64,000 nt of DNA from Polyangiaceae bacterium (GCA_041389725.1 JAWKRG010000002.1:1-64000); one strand, 5' to 3'. Counted from the stretch's first letter, positions 34,906 to 43,186 are shown. The notes: generated from the letters alone by a model not told the origin. Numbers and translations: made by a program.

Positions 34906-35146
34906 CCTAGTTTTTCAGCCCTCTGGCTGGCCGCGTGGGGCACGAACGCACATCGAAACGACTTCGCAGTCGTCGCGACTCACGATCGTCGAGCAGCGCG
35001 CGATTGCTGGGCAGCACGGGGCCTTCGAGCAACGATCGACGAGATCTCAGCACCGCTCTGACAAAAACCAGTCAAGGGCAAAGTGAAGACGGACGCACTT
35101 TTCTTCATCGCATCGCCAACGCATTCGCACTCGTGCTCGCCATGCA

Positions 35147-35260
35147 CCGCGACCGCGACCGGACTTCCGTGACCGCGACCGGACCTCCGCGGCCGCGACC
35201 GGACTTCCGCGACCGCGACCGGACTTCCGTGACCGCGACCGGACTTCCGTGACCGCGACG
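35147..35260 (+). repeat. 20-bp tandem repeats, five full units
   Basis: Units of GGACTTCCGTGACCGCGACC at 35161, 35181, 35201, 35221 and 35241, with two to four substitutions in the second, plus a partial unit on the left. No coding frame. Inverted related sequence is at 35805-35875. Confidence 0.88.
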
Positions 35261-35484
35261 GGGATTCATCGACGACACCTTCGCGTCGGCGACGCGCTCT
35301 TCCAGTCGAGCAGCGGCGCACGCCCGCACCACGCATGGCGGGCCCACTCACAGGCCCGCCACCTTTGCCGCCCCCGCGCGCCTCGCACTGCACGCCGACG
35401 CAAGGGACTCGCTGGCCCACAGCCAGGAACCACGCACGCAGCAAGGAACGAGGCCCACCCGCTCGGCCCTGCTATCAGCTTCAC

Positions 35485-35690
35485 CCGGGACCGGGGCAGA
35501 GACCGTGACAGTGACGTCTCCGAGATCCGGGGCCGGGGCCAAAAGATCCGGGACCGGAGCAGAGGGTGTGACGGCGACGATGACAGTAGGACCGGGGCAG
35601 GCTTCGGGACTGTGTCAGAAAGATCCGAGGCCCAGGGCGTGTCGGGAAGATCCGAGGCCGCGACCGGGTCGGAGAGAGCCGCGGGGATTG
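35485..35690. repeat. GATCCGGGACC repeat tract 5
   Basis: Includes GAGATCCGGGGCCGGGGC, AAGATCCGGGACCGG, AAGATCCGAGGCC (twice) and the composite ACCGGGGCAGAGACCGTGAC at 35490. This composite reappears at 36198 and 43847. Confidence 0.8.
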
Positions 35691-35703
35691 TGCTTGATTG
35701 GCT

Positions 35704-35748
35704 GGTTGGGTCTCGGCTCACTGCGTCGCGGAGCGCGCGTCCCGCGGT
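35704..35748 (+). repeat. Dispersed GGGTCTCG...CGCGTCCCGCG element, copy D
   Basis: Plus strand: GGTTGGGTCTCGGCTCACTG then CGTCGCGGAGCGCGCGTCCC. Its 3' part and left flank match copy C closely. Confidence 0.75.
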
Positions 35749-35804
35749 GAGCGGTGAGGTCGCAGCGGACGTCGTCGGCGACGGTCGCGATCACGCCATG
35801 CAGC

Positions 35805-35878
35805 CACCGACACGGCCGCGGTCGCGGACCTTCGCGGTCACGGACATTCGGTCACTGTCACGGGATCTGGCGCGGGTG
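35805..35878 (-). repeat. Inverted, degenerate copies of the 20-bp repeat
   Basis: Read on the minus strand this stretch gives GTCCGTGACCGCGAAGGTCC and similar, related to the array at 35147-35260. A relic with GGTCACTGTCACGGGATC also resembles 42139-42160. Confidence 0.5.
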
Positions 35879-35915
35879 ATTCCGTAGTTCACAGCTTCGC
35901 TTGGAGCTCCGCCAG

Positions 35916-36209
35916 TTACGTTGGACCGTCGATCGTGTCGTCGGCGTCCAGCTGCTGAAAACTCTCGTCGAGCATCGCGTTCAACTCGGCACGGTCTTCG
36001 GCGTCCGTGTCGTCACCCAACGCGCGCAGCGCAGCGCCCTCCTCGAGCTCGCTCGGTTTGTCGAGCACGATCCGCCCGTCCCTCACGTGCGCTTTGAGCG
36101 CGTCTACGAGAGTGAGCTTAGCACCACCCCGGCGAGGTGCGGTCCGGCAGAGATTGCGACAGCGCCGGTCAACCGAGGCCGAGACCGGAAGGGCCGGACC
36201 GGGGCACAT
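35916..36209 (-). CDS. Antitoxin-like small protein, start uncertain
   Basis: The conserved part begins near 36107 (LTLVDALKAHVRDGRIVLDK, then PSELEEGAAL ... DRAELNAMLDESFQQL) and matches the short AF2212/antitoxin-like proteins with KAHVKNGRIVLDEP motifs; the second copy in this window is at 42162. That copy starts with GTG at the corresponding codon, whereas here the codon is GTA, so the ancestral start may be lost; ATG 36209 (inside a repeat) or GTG 36086 could serve. No toxin gene is adjacent. Possibly an orphan or decaying antitoxin. Confidence 0.5.
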   Translation of the reverse strand: MCPGPALPVSASVDRRCRNLCRTAPRRGGAKLTLVDALKAHVRDGRIVLDKPSELEEGAALRALGDDTDAEDRAELNAMLDESFQQLDADDTIDGPT

Positions 36210-36265
36210 ACCGTGACAGCGCCGCCGAAGATCCGGTACCGGGGCCGGCAGATCCGGGCCCGCGA
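36165..36265. repeat. GATCCGG/ACCGTGACAG repeat tract 6
   Basis: Contains the composite ACCGGGGCACATACCGTGAC (36198) followed by GAAGATCCGGTACCGGGGCC and AGATCCGGGCCCGCGACC. Same element order as at 35490 and 43847. Confidence 0.7.
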
Positions 36266-36319
36266 CCCGCTGCGGGACCGCTGTGCAGCCCTTCGCTCGC
36301 GCATGCTACGGCTGTCCCT

Positions 36320-37540
36320 TCACCTTGCGCAGCGAAACCCAAGTCCGTGCCACAACCAGTACTCGTAGAACCCATTGCGGTGGGTTGTCGTGCTTTCCAA
36401 TGCCGTGCTTATGTAGGTGCCCCCACGGTAGCTGCGGCCAATGGCGGAAAAGTTGAGGCAGTCGACGCAGGGACTGAAGTACGATCCCGCCGCATCGAGC
36501 ACCCACTCAGCAACATTCCCTGACATGTCGGCGTGGCCCCACCGTGCGAGGCCCTTCGGCTTGGAGCCAACCGGAAGGAAGTCGCCCGGACCACAGACGC
36601 CGGGCGCGGAGCCGTCGCCAGTGCAGTCGTAGGCAGCGAAGGACGGATCTATTCCGTCGCCCCATGGGTATTTTCGTTGTTCATCGCTGCCAGCTGCAGC
36701 GAAGTTCCACTCTGCTTCCGTCGGAAGTCGTCCCCCGTCCCACGCGCAGAAGGCATAAGCGACGTACCAGCTCACGCAGTTGATCGGCATGTCCTCGTTC
36801 GGCCCGGGCAAGTCCGTCCATGTCCGAAGCGCGTTTTTCGTTGAAGAAGGGAACTCTTGGCACGCCAAGTTGAGACGCAGTTCGGCTTCGGTCGCGGGCA
36901 GTTTCGAATCGACTGACGTGTCCCAGCCGGAGTTCGGGATCTTCGGGTGCGCGCCGTCACCAATCGAAGGCCGGCTGGCAGGGTACGCGGCGACGAACGC
37001 GCGCATTCGTGCAACTGTTACTTCGAACCGGTCCAGGGAGAATGGACTCACCGTAGCCGGGAATATCGGGTCGTTGCTGCGGTTGTACGTGCCACCCGGT
37101 AGGGCGATCGTGCCGCAGCAGTCTTGACCGCCCGCGCAGTTGGGGCCGGCGCCAAGTGACTGACTTGCACAGCTTGGTGGTCCCTTCCACGACGTGCCAC
37201 CCGTACTGGCTTCGGCGTTGCTATCGAGCCCGGCGTCGCCAGCGGTTCCCGTTCCCCCAGTACCCGCCGCCGCGTCAACCGCCGCGTCGGCGGCACCACC
37301 AGTGCCACCCGCTGACCGACAAGGCTCCCACCGCTGTCCATCAGCCGCGCATATCTGCACTCCATCACCGGCCAGTGTCACGCACGTCTGGGTGGCGCCG
37401 GGCGCACAAGCGCGCGGCTCACCGGATTCGTCACTCCCGCAGGATGAACTGGCGACCGTGGCGAGCAAGCCTGCAAACACGAACTGAAGCGCGCTGCCAC
37501 TACCCATCGACCTCGCGCGCCACCCTGTCCCGGTTTTCAC
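36320..37540 (-). CDS. Lipoprotein with formylglycine-enzyme-like (SUMF1/EgtB fold) domain, copy 1
   Basis: About 406 residues. The GTG at 37540 is preferred because GGAGG lies 5-6 bases upstream; it yields a lipoprotein signal (ALQFVFAGLLATVASSSC). An ACAPGATQTCVTLAG-type Cys motif and a Gly/Ala/Thr linker follow. Residues ~150-406 are the SUMF1/PvdO fold: FSLDRFEVTVARMRAFV, PINCVSWYVAYAFCAWDGG, RLPTEAEWNFAAAG, GHADMSGNVAEWVLD and SYRGGTY. Copper-binding active Cys residues of true FGEs are not evident, so it is probably a binding or structural protein. Upstream DNA is duplicated before the next paralogue. Confidence 0.85.
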   Translation of the reverse strand: MKTGTGWRARSMGSGSALQFVFAGLLATVASSSCGSDESGEPRACAPGATQTCVTLAGDGVQICAADGQRWEPCRSAGGTGGAADAAVDAAAGTGGTGTAGDAGLDSNAEASTGGTSWKGPPSCASQSLGAGPNCAGGQDCCGTIALPGGTYNRSNDPIFPATVSPFSLDRFEVTVARMRAFVAAYPASRPSIGDGAHPKIPNSGWDTSVDSKLPATEAELRLNLACQEFPSSTKNALRTWTDLPGPNEDMPINCVSWYVAYAFCAWDGGRLPTEAEWNFAAAGSDEQRKYPWGDGIDPSFAAYDCTGDGSAPGVCGPGDFLPVGSKPKGLARWGHADMSGNVAEWVLDAAGSYFSPCVDCLNFSAIGRSYRGGTYISTALESTTTHRNGFYEYWLWHGLGFRCAR

Positions 37541-37620
37541 AGCTTGCCTCCGACTTCTTCCCACCGCGCCGGGGCACGCTCCCCGACCCGCAACGCCATC
37601 TAGCGCGTCTCCGCGTTGTC
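37541..37620 (-). promoter_or_regulatory. Duplicated leader/promoter block, copy 1
   Basis: On the minus strand this region reads CGCTAGATGGCG ... GGGAAGAAGTCGGAGGCAAG and matches the block at 38820-38895 before the second paralogue. It supplies the Shine-Dalgarno (GGAGG) for the GTG at 37540; GCTAGA may be a -10 box. Confidence 0.5.
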
Positions 37621-37639
37621 TCATCCGGAACTCCTCCCG

Positions 37640-38668
37640 CTACAAGACATCTGCACAACAGCGAATACCCACCGCACTCGAAGCGAGCGAACGCGCAGCC
37701 GTCCCTGGGACGTCACAGCGTTGGTAGTCCTTCCCGAGGCCGACGGGGCCTCCCCTGTTCGGACATTGGTCAAACTCGCCCAGGCTCGCATCGCAGCCGT
37801 TCTCCCACTCGGTAAGGTCTCCCGACATTTGGAACAATCCGGGAAAACCACCTTCGCAGAGCGGAGACTGAGTCGCTGGGAGCGGCGATGGATCGATCGG
37901 GATCGCGTCGTCGTTGCAGCGAGCCGGATCGAACGTATTGCCGTACGGAAATACCAGCTGGCCCTGATGCGAACAGGCGTTGAACCACTCGCTGTCTGCC
38001 GCGCTGGCCACCTTCGAGGGGTCGAGCGCCCCACCGCCAATCTGACCGCACAGTCGCTTGCCCGCCCATCTGCAGTATGTGTCCGCGTCGCACCAGTCCA
38101 CGCATGCCACGGGGTGGTGCGGCGTCTTGGCCGGATCGAACGTCGTCCCCTCGTAGTCACAAGCGGCATTCGGAATGAACGCAGGCACGTACGTCGCGTT
38201 CCATGCGCATGCTGCTGACTGCGTTGATGTGGGTGGTTTCGACGCGAGGAATTCCTGGTACTGCACTTGCGTCACCTCTGTACTGTCGATGCAGTAGTCC
38301 TGCCCCGCAGCGCTTCGCACCAGAACCAGCTTGGGTCCGCTTAGGCCGCCGGGGCACGAGGGTCCGGGCTGACCGCCCTGGCCACCAATTCCAGCGTCTG
38401 CACTGCCCGAACCGCTCACGCCGCCCGCACCGCCTACGCCACCCGTACCACTGGAGCACTCGCATGTACCCCAGCGATCGCCTTCGCACACCTGGGTGCC
38501 GGCGCACGTCGACGTCACGCAGGTCTGCGTCGCGCCGCGCTGGCAGACGGCCGCTGAGTCGGATTCCTCGCCACCGCACGCCGTCGCTACGGACACAGCA
38601 AGCACAGCAAGGAACACCACCGCGCGGCGCCACTTGTCGAGTTGCACCCATGTGGCTGCGCGTTTCAC
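37640..38668 (-). CDS. Lipoprotein with formylglycine-enzyme-like (SUMF1/EgtB fold) domain, copy 2
   Basis: About 342 residues. GTG 38668 has GGAGG upstream and gives KWRRAVVFLAVLAVSVATAC, a lipoprotein signal. Then come two Cys motifs shared with its paralogues (CQRGATQTCVTSTCAGTQVC), a short Gly linker and the SUMF1 fold: DYCIDSTEVTQVQYQEFLAS, HHPVACVDWCDADTYCRWAG, KRLCGQIGGG, SEWFNACSHQG, GLFQMSGDLTEWENGC and GIRCCADV. Numerous Cys suggest a disulphide-stabilised exported protein. An in-frame ATG at 38818, also behind a GGAGG copied from the first gene, could extend it by 50 residues. Confidence 0.85.
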   Translation of the reverse strand: MKRAATWVQLDKWRRAVVFLAVLAVSVATACGGEESDSAAVCQRGATQTCVTSTCAGTQVCEGDRWGTCECSSGTGGVGGAGGVSGSGSADAGIGGQGGQPGPSCPGGLSGPKLVLVRSAAGQDYCIDSTEVTQVQYQEFLASKPPTSTQSAACAWNATYVPAFIPNAACDYEGTTFDPAKTPHHPVACVDWCDADTYCRWAGKRLCGQIGGGALDPSKVASAADSEWFNACSHQGQLVFPYGNTFDPARCNDDAIPIDPSPLPATQSPLCEGGFPGLFQMSGDLTEWENGCDASLGEFDQCPNRGGPVGLGKDYQRCDVPGTAARSLASSAVGIRCCADVL

Positions 38669-38819
38669 GCTCAGTCCTCCGTCGCTCCCCACACCGCTGA
38701 CCCGGTGAGACCCGCTCGAGGCACCCAGCGTGGGATGACACCCGCGCACGCCCTTGCTGGGAGTTGGATCCGAGCTCTGCCCCGCTGATCTCGCACGCCG
38801 TCGCATCGAGGATCTCATT

Positions 38820-38895
38820 GCGCTTGCCTCCGACTTCTTCCCACGCGCCGGGACTCCCCGCCCCGGAACACAGTCTAGCGGGTCTGCGCGCCGCC
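38820..38895 (-). promoter_or_regulatory. Duplicated leader/promoter block, copy 2
   Basis: Minus strand CCCGCTAGACTGTGTT ... GGGAAGAAGTCGGAGGCAAG, the same as before copy 1. It now sits 150 bases upstream of the preferred start and next to ATG 38818. The remaining 38896-39100 shows nothing recognisable. Confidence 0.5.
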
Positions 38896-39101
38896 GTTGA
38901 TCGGAGTTGAATCAGGAGCGCGTTTTTGGTGCGTGAGTGTGGGAGTCGCTGCCCTTCATCGGATCGAGCGCGGCTGCGTGCATCGGTTCAACTAGACGTC
39001 GTCAAGTGTGCGGAATTCATCGAGTCCATCCGGTGGCTAGTGCTCGGTTGAGCAAAAGCTGCGCAACTCTGCCGGGTGCCACGGATGCACTACGCGACCG
39101 C

Positions 39102-39254
39102 TCACGCCAGCCCGACATCGGCCGAGATTTCAGCCATCAGTTCATCCGGCGTCGTCTCGACTCCGAGACCTGCGTCGAATCTGACCGACGCAATCTCGGC
39201 CCCGCCCCCTGCTCCTGGCGCAACTCCACCCCCGACCCCGAATGGACCAGTCAC
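39102..39254 (-). CDS. Possible 50-residue protein coupled to the 39251 lipoprotein
   Basis: GTG at 39254 overlaps the TGA of the upstream gene (GTGA). The product has a Gly-rich start (PFGVGGGVAPGAGGGAE) and a more ordered end (TTPDELMAEISADVGLA). No family recognised. The overlap and sensible composition support it, but it is short and could be chance. Confidence 0.38.
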   Translation of the reverse strand: MTGPFGVGGGVAPGAGGGAEIASVRFDAGLGVETTPDELMAEISADVGLA

Positions 39255-39688
39255 TCCGCATCCAGAAGGACGACGAGTTTGTCTTCACCGCTAGACACTG
39301 CTGCATCATCGCAGTCGTCAAAACGAAAGCGCTGGGTTTGGAACCCGGGCTTGCTCACGCACAGAACGCCGCGCTTGCAGGAACTGCACCCGGGTCCGCC
39401 GCCTCCGTACACCCAGTTCCCGATATCGAATTTCCCGTCATTGTCGGACCGAAAAAGCTCCGATGGGTGCGCGGAAGCCCGAGCTTCCTCACACGTAAGC
39501 GCCCATGCTGAGTCGCTCACATTGAAGCGCAGGTGCAACTCGGCATCCGCGATTGGACTGTTGTTCGTGGCGCTCACAACAGTGCCCCGCAACTCCAGGA
39601 ATCCCTGGCTGTGGCACGCCATCAACGAAACGAAGGCCAGCGACCACCCAGTCAGCCGACTGCAACTGCGGCGGCATGGCCAGTTCAA
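39251..39688 (-). CDS. Putative lipoprotein with carboxypeptidase-regulatory-like domain
   Basis: About 145 residues from a TTG at 39688: basic stretch (CRRSCSR), a short hydrophobic segment and SLMAC as lipobox. The mature part begins like a transthyretin/CarboxypepD_reg domain: FLELRGTVVSATNNSPIADAE, LHLRFNVSD, DNDGKFDIGNW, and ends GEDKLVVLLDAE. A Cys cluster (GCSSCKRGVLC) lies in a loop. The start is uncertain because no good ribosome-binding site is visible; the frame stays open to 39922 without meaning. Confidence 0.6.
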   Translation of the reverse strand: MNWPCRRSCSRLTGWSLAFVSLMACHSQGFLELRGTVVSATNNSPIADAELHLRFNVSDSAWALTCEEARASAHPSELFRSDNDGKFDIGNWVYGGGGPGCSSCKRGVLCVSKPGFQTQRFRFDDCDDAAVSSGEDKLVVLLDAE

Positions 39689-39851
39689 TCGCCCATTCCC
39701 CGACCCTGTCGTACCCAGAGTTTGCCTCTTGCGGATTGAATAGCACACCGACGCGCCTCGCGCCGGCCGTCCCGTACCATCCCACGGAAGACAAGCCGCC
39801 CATCGCCTCGTGGTTGCCCCACCCACGCGCATTCCGCATGCTGTTCGCGCC

Positions 39852-42071
39852 ATGCGGCGCTTCTGGAGTCTGACTGATCTTCGCGACGCTGCGCGAAAGC
39901 ACGGCGGCAAGTGCCTCAGCAAGTCCTACCTTGGGCTACCGGTCGCGCACCAGTGGCAGTGCGCGAAGGGTCATCGCTTCGAGATGCTCGCCATCGCGGT
40001 CGTGAAGAAGGGCGCGTGGTGCCGGATCTGTTCTGGGCAGCGCCCCCACACCATCGAATCGATCCGAGCCTTTGCCAAGAAGCGCGGCGGCGAGTGCCTC
40101 TCGCGCGAGTTCATCAACGTGAGCACCAAGCTGCGCTGGCGCTGCGCCAAGGGTCACGAGTGGGAGGCAATCCCCGACAGCGTGCTCCGCGGCACCTGGT
40201 GCGCAGCCTGCCTCGGGCGCATGTCCCCGCCGGAAATGCTGCGCCGAATGCGCGCAGCGGCTCGTGAGAAGGGTGGCCGCTGTCTGGCAACCGAGTATGT
40301 GGAGGCCAAGCATCCCTACGAATGGCGTTGCACCAAAGGTCATCACTGGACGGCGAGCTGGGACGACATCCACAGCGGCAAGTGGTGTCCGAAGTGCCGG
40401 GGACGCCTCCCACCCGACGAAGCCATCGAACAACTGCAAGAACTCGCCGCCGATCGCGGCGGGGAATGCCTGTCGCGCCGCTATCTCGGCGCCAGTCACA
40501 AGCTGCGATGGCGCTGCAAGGAGGGTCACACCTGGTCGGCCCCGCCGAGCAGCATCCGCTCGGGACGCTGGTGCCAACGCTGCGCGCACAACGTGCCACT
40601 CTCACTTGCGGAAGCGCGCAAGCTCGCCCGCGCCCGCGGCGGCGAGTGCCTCGCCAAGACGATGAAGAGCGGAAGTGAACCCGTGCGCTGGCGTTGTGAG
40701 CATGGTCATACGTGGACAGCGCCGACCACCCGCATCAAGAGCGGCAACGCTTGGTGCCCACGCTGCGCCCGAATGCCGCGCTACACCTTGGAGGACATGC
40801 AGGCGCTCGCCCGGGAGCGCGGCGGGCAGTGCGTCAGCAAGCGCTTCGTCACCGTCAACCACCACCTCACATGGCGTTGCGAGAAGGGCCACCGCTGGCG
40901 CGCGACCGGCGGGCAGTTGCTCAGCTCCAAAACGTGGTGCCCCATCTGTTGGGGGCGGCGCAAGGGCACGATCACTCAGATGCGCGCTCTCGCCAAGGAG
41001 CACGGCGGCAAGTGCCTATCCCCGAAGTACGAATCGAGCACCGCCGTCCTGCGCTGGCGGTGCGCGCACGGGCACGAGTTTTCCAAAGCACCCGTGGGCG
41101 TCAGCCGTGGGCACTGGTGTCCCTACTGCCAACGCAGGGGAGCGAAGGGAATTGGCGACTTCATCCTGGCGGAACATCATCGCCTGGCCGCGGCGCGCGG
41201 CGGAGAATGCTTGTCGGGAGGCTTCGAGCTAGCCAGCAAGCCCCTGCGCTGGCGTTGTCAGCAGGGGCATGTGTTTTCGATGCCGGCAACGTCGGTGACT
41301 GTCGGTGCTTGGTGTCCCCAGTGTGCGCATACCCGCCGGCCAAAGCTGGAAGAGTTCCGTGCGCTCGCCCGCACTCGCGGTGGCGACTGCGTCAGCAAGC
41401 AGTACATCAACTGTCGAGAGCCGCTGACTTTCGTGTGTGGCAGTGGGCATCGCTGGGCCACGCGTCCTGCAAATGTTCGCCAGGGCAGCTGGTGTCCGAA
41501 GTGCGCGCGAACTCGCCGCCGCGAAACGAGTGAGCCGCTCTCGCTAGAGGACCTGCAGCTCATTGCAGCCGAGCGCGGCGGGGAGTGCTTGGCTGAGGAT
41601 TTCTCCACGCTCGCTGAGATCCTGCCCTGGCGCTGCGGCATTGGCCACGAGTGGGAGGCACGTGCATCGTCGGTGCGCAAGGGCAGCTGGTGTCCGCACT
41701 GCTCCGGGCGAGTGCCGCTGACTTTGGAGATCATCCAGCGGACCGCGGAGGCACGCGGCGGTGAATGCCTGTCGAAGCGCTACTCAGGCGTCCGCGTCAA
41801 GTTGCGCTTCCGGTGTGCACAAGGACACGTGTGGCGCTCGGCTCCCGTCACGCTGCGCAGCGGCGGATGGTGTCCACGCTGTATCGAGCCACACCCGGAC
41901 GCCGGCATCGCCCGCGTCAGCGCCCTCGCACGCAAGCGCGGCGGACTCTGCCTGTCCGCGAGCCACCCGTACAAAGACAAACCCCTACGCTGGCAATGTG
42001 CCCGCGGCCACACCTGGCGCGCCGTGGAAGCCACCGTGCAAAGCGGCAAGTGGTGCCCTCGGTGCGGGTAG
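39852..42071 (+). CDS. Protein made of twelve tandem zinc-ribbon-like modules
   Basis: A 739-residue protein consisting entirely of 12 modules of ~58-65 residues. Consensus: helix, ARGGECLS, aromatic, then LRWRC..GH.W.A, ~10 residues, G.WCP.C. Every module keeps the four-ligand set (Cys of W-x-C, His of GH, CxxC), so 12 zinc sites are predicted, resembling the DUF4379-type probable zinc ribbon. There is no signal peptide or catalytic domain. Module 1 starts at the ATG at 39852 and module 12 ends 1-2 residues before the stop. Role unknown; nucleic-acid binding is plausible. A degraded relative is at 43340-43696. Confidence 0.88.
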   Translation: MRRFWSLTDLRDAARKHGGKCLSKSYLGLPVAHQWQCAKGHRFEMLAIAVVKKGAWCRICSGQRPHTIESIRAFAKKRGGECLSREFINVSTKLRWRCAKGHEWEAIPDSVLRGTWCAACLGRMSPPEMLRRMRAAAREKGGRCLATEYVEAKHPYEWRCTKGHHWTASWDDIHSGKWCPKCRGRLPPDEAIEQLQELAADRGGECLSRRYLGASHKLRWRCKEGHTWSAPPSSIRSGRWCQRCAHNVPLSLAEARKLARARGGECLAKTMKSGSEPVRWRCEHGHTWTAPTTRIKSGNAWCPRCARMPRYTLEDMQALARERGGQCVSKRFVTVNHHLTWRCEKGHRWRATGGQLLSSKTWCPICWGRRKGTITQMRALAKEHGGKCLSPKYESSTAVLRWRCAHGHEFSKAPVGVSRGHWCPYCQRRGAKGIGDFILAEHHRLAAARGGECLSGGFELASKPLRWRCQQGHVFSMPATSVTVGAWCPQCAHTRRPKLEEFRALARTRGGDCVSKQYINCREPLTFVCGSGHRWATRPANVRQGSWCPKCARTRRRETSEPLSLEDLQLIAAERGGECLAEDFSTLAEILPWRCGIGHEWEARASSVRKGSWCPHCSGRVPLTLEIIQRTAEARGGECLSKRYSGVRVKLRFRCAQGHVWRSAPVTLRSGGWCPRCIEPHPDAGIARVSALARKRGGLCLSASHPYKDKPLRWQCARGHTWRAVEATVQSGKWCPRCG

Positions 42072-42161
42072 GGTTGGTCGTCGCGCGTCCTCGTTCTTAT
42101 CCCTTCAACCAAGCGCACTACTCCGCCTTCAGCCACGGACCTTCGGTCGCTGTCACGGGCG

Positions 42162-42440
42162 TCATAGCCCGGTGCCGGAGCTTCGGTGCAGCGTTGCCCT
42201 CGCGACGGTACGCTCGCGCCTGCGCCAGGCCCCCGGGTTCCTTCGTGAAGAGAAGAACTCGTCCCCTGCTGCAAGACCTTCATCGATCGAACTCGTCAGT
42301 GCGGCGCGTTCGTCAGCATCGATCTGGTCACGCAGATCAGCGCCAGGCACGAGCACGTCAAGGGCCACGCGCTGCGGCAGTTCGCCGGGCTCATCGAGCA
42401 CAATCTGCCCGTTCTTTACATGTGCTTTGAGCGCGTTCAC
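42162..42440 (-). CDS. Antitoxin-like small protein
   Basis: About 92 residues with GTG start at 42440: NALKAHVKNGQIVLDEPGEL, then ALDVLVPGADLRDQIDADER and SSIDEGLAAGDEFFS. This is the typical layout of short AF2212/DUF104-like antitoxins paired with PIN toxins, with a beta-rich N-terminus and helical C-terminus. The C-terminal ~25 residues are low-complexity and probably an extension into non-coding DNA. No toxin gene is adjacent. It is paralogous to 35916-36209, including 20 bp upstream of the start. Confidence 0.6.
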   Translation of the reverse strand: MNALKAHVKNGQIVLDEPGELPQRVALDVLVPGADLRDQIDADERAALTSSIDEGLAAGDEFFSSRRNPGAWRRRERTVARATLHRSSGTGL

Positions 42441-42493
42441 GAGAGTGAGCGTAGCACCACGCTGCCAACTTCGCGGCGGACGAGGCAAAGCGC

Positions 42494-43186
42494 CTAGCGA
42501 CCGAACACCTCGTCCAGCGTGCTCATGGTCAGAATGCGCTCGGCGAGGACATCGAGTTGCTCGACCGAGCTGTGCTCCACCAGCGACACATCCTCGGCGG
42601 ACAACGGGCCAAACTTGAGTATGAGCTGCTTGATCAAGACTTCAGCTTTGCCCTCAGCCTTGCCCTCAGCCTTGCCCTCGGCCCTGCCCTTGGCTTCGCC
42701 CTCTGCTCTTAGAATCTGTGCTCCGGTCATGAACGCTTCCTCCACCTTTGGACCCAGCTGCCTGAAAAGCTGGTGCACTCCCTCGGGTCGGGTATCGCTG
42801 ATGGACAGAATATTGCGCACCAAGGAGGCGAGCAACGTCACCCCGTTGCGGGTAGCCGCGGCATCTTGCAGCAATGCCGCGCAACCCTCCAGCAAGGGCA
42901 AGAAATCCTGCTCCAGACGCGCTCGGCTCATCCGCCGGTCGGGTTTGCTCTGGTGCTCCATGAGCAAGTAGAGAAACGCCTTGCGCCCCGAGAGCATCAC
43001 CGAAAACGCAACGTCCGCTCGCTTGTTAGACAGCTCTTCCTCGACGAAGCTCACGGGGAGCTTCTCCAAAGTACTCCAGTCGATGCACTGCACGATGCTT
43101 GCGGGCAAGAGCACGCGCAACTCGCCCTCGGCGTGCTCGGGATTCGAGAACGCCAACCGGAACAGGGAGTCATGCAACGTGCGCAT
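42494..43186 (-). CDS. Rpn/transposase_31-type PD-(D/E)XK nuclease with internal deletion
   Basis: A 230-residue protein. The start is typical (HDSLFRLAFSNPEHAEGELRVLLP), and the nuclease motifs are visible as RADVAFSVMLSGRKAFLYLLMEHQS (Asp, then Glu-x-Gln; ~58-80). After EHQSKPDRR the usual 60-80 residue middle region (RLLRYMV ... PVIIPIVLYH) is missing, and the sequence jumps to SRARLEQDFLPLLEG and a helical tail with a KAEGKAEGKAEG repeat. Full-length members have about 300 residues. So this is probably an internally deleted, perhaps inactive, recombination-promoting nuclease. Confidence 0.8.
   Translation of the reverse strand: MRTLHDSLFRLAFSNPEHAEGELRVLLPASIVQCIDWSTLEKLPVSFVEEELSNKRADVAFSVMLSGRKAFLYLLMEHQSKPDRRMSRARLEQDFLPLLEGCAALLQDAAATRNGVTLLASLVRNILSISDTRPEGVHQLFRQLGPKVEEAFMTGAQILRAEGEAKGRAEGKAEGKAEGKAEVLIKQLILKFGPLSAEDVSLVEHSSVEQLDVLAERILTMSTLDEVFGR

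Larger units (their letters stand above)
34906..35915. other. 1-kb gene-free interval filled with repeats
   Basis: No convincing gene on either strand. It contains the 20-bp tandem array, a GATCCGGGACC tract, copy D of the dispersed element and an inverted relic of the 20-bp repeat. The stretch 34906-35145 and 35261-35480 shows nothing recognisable. Confidence 0.6.

Noticed and set aside
39852..42071. Repeated DNA in the zinc-ribbon gene taken as a non-coding repeat
   Set aside because: Similarity follows codon structure and conserved ligands with frequent silent differences, so it is a coding repeat.
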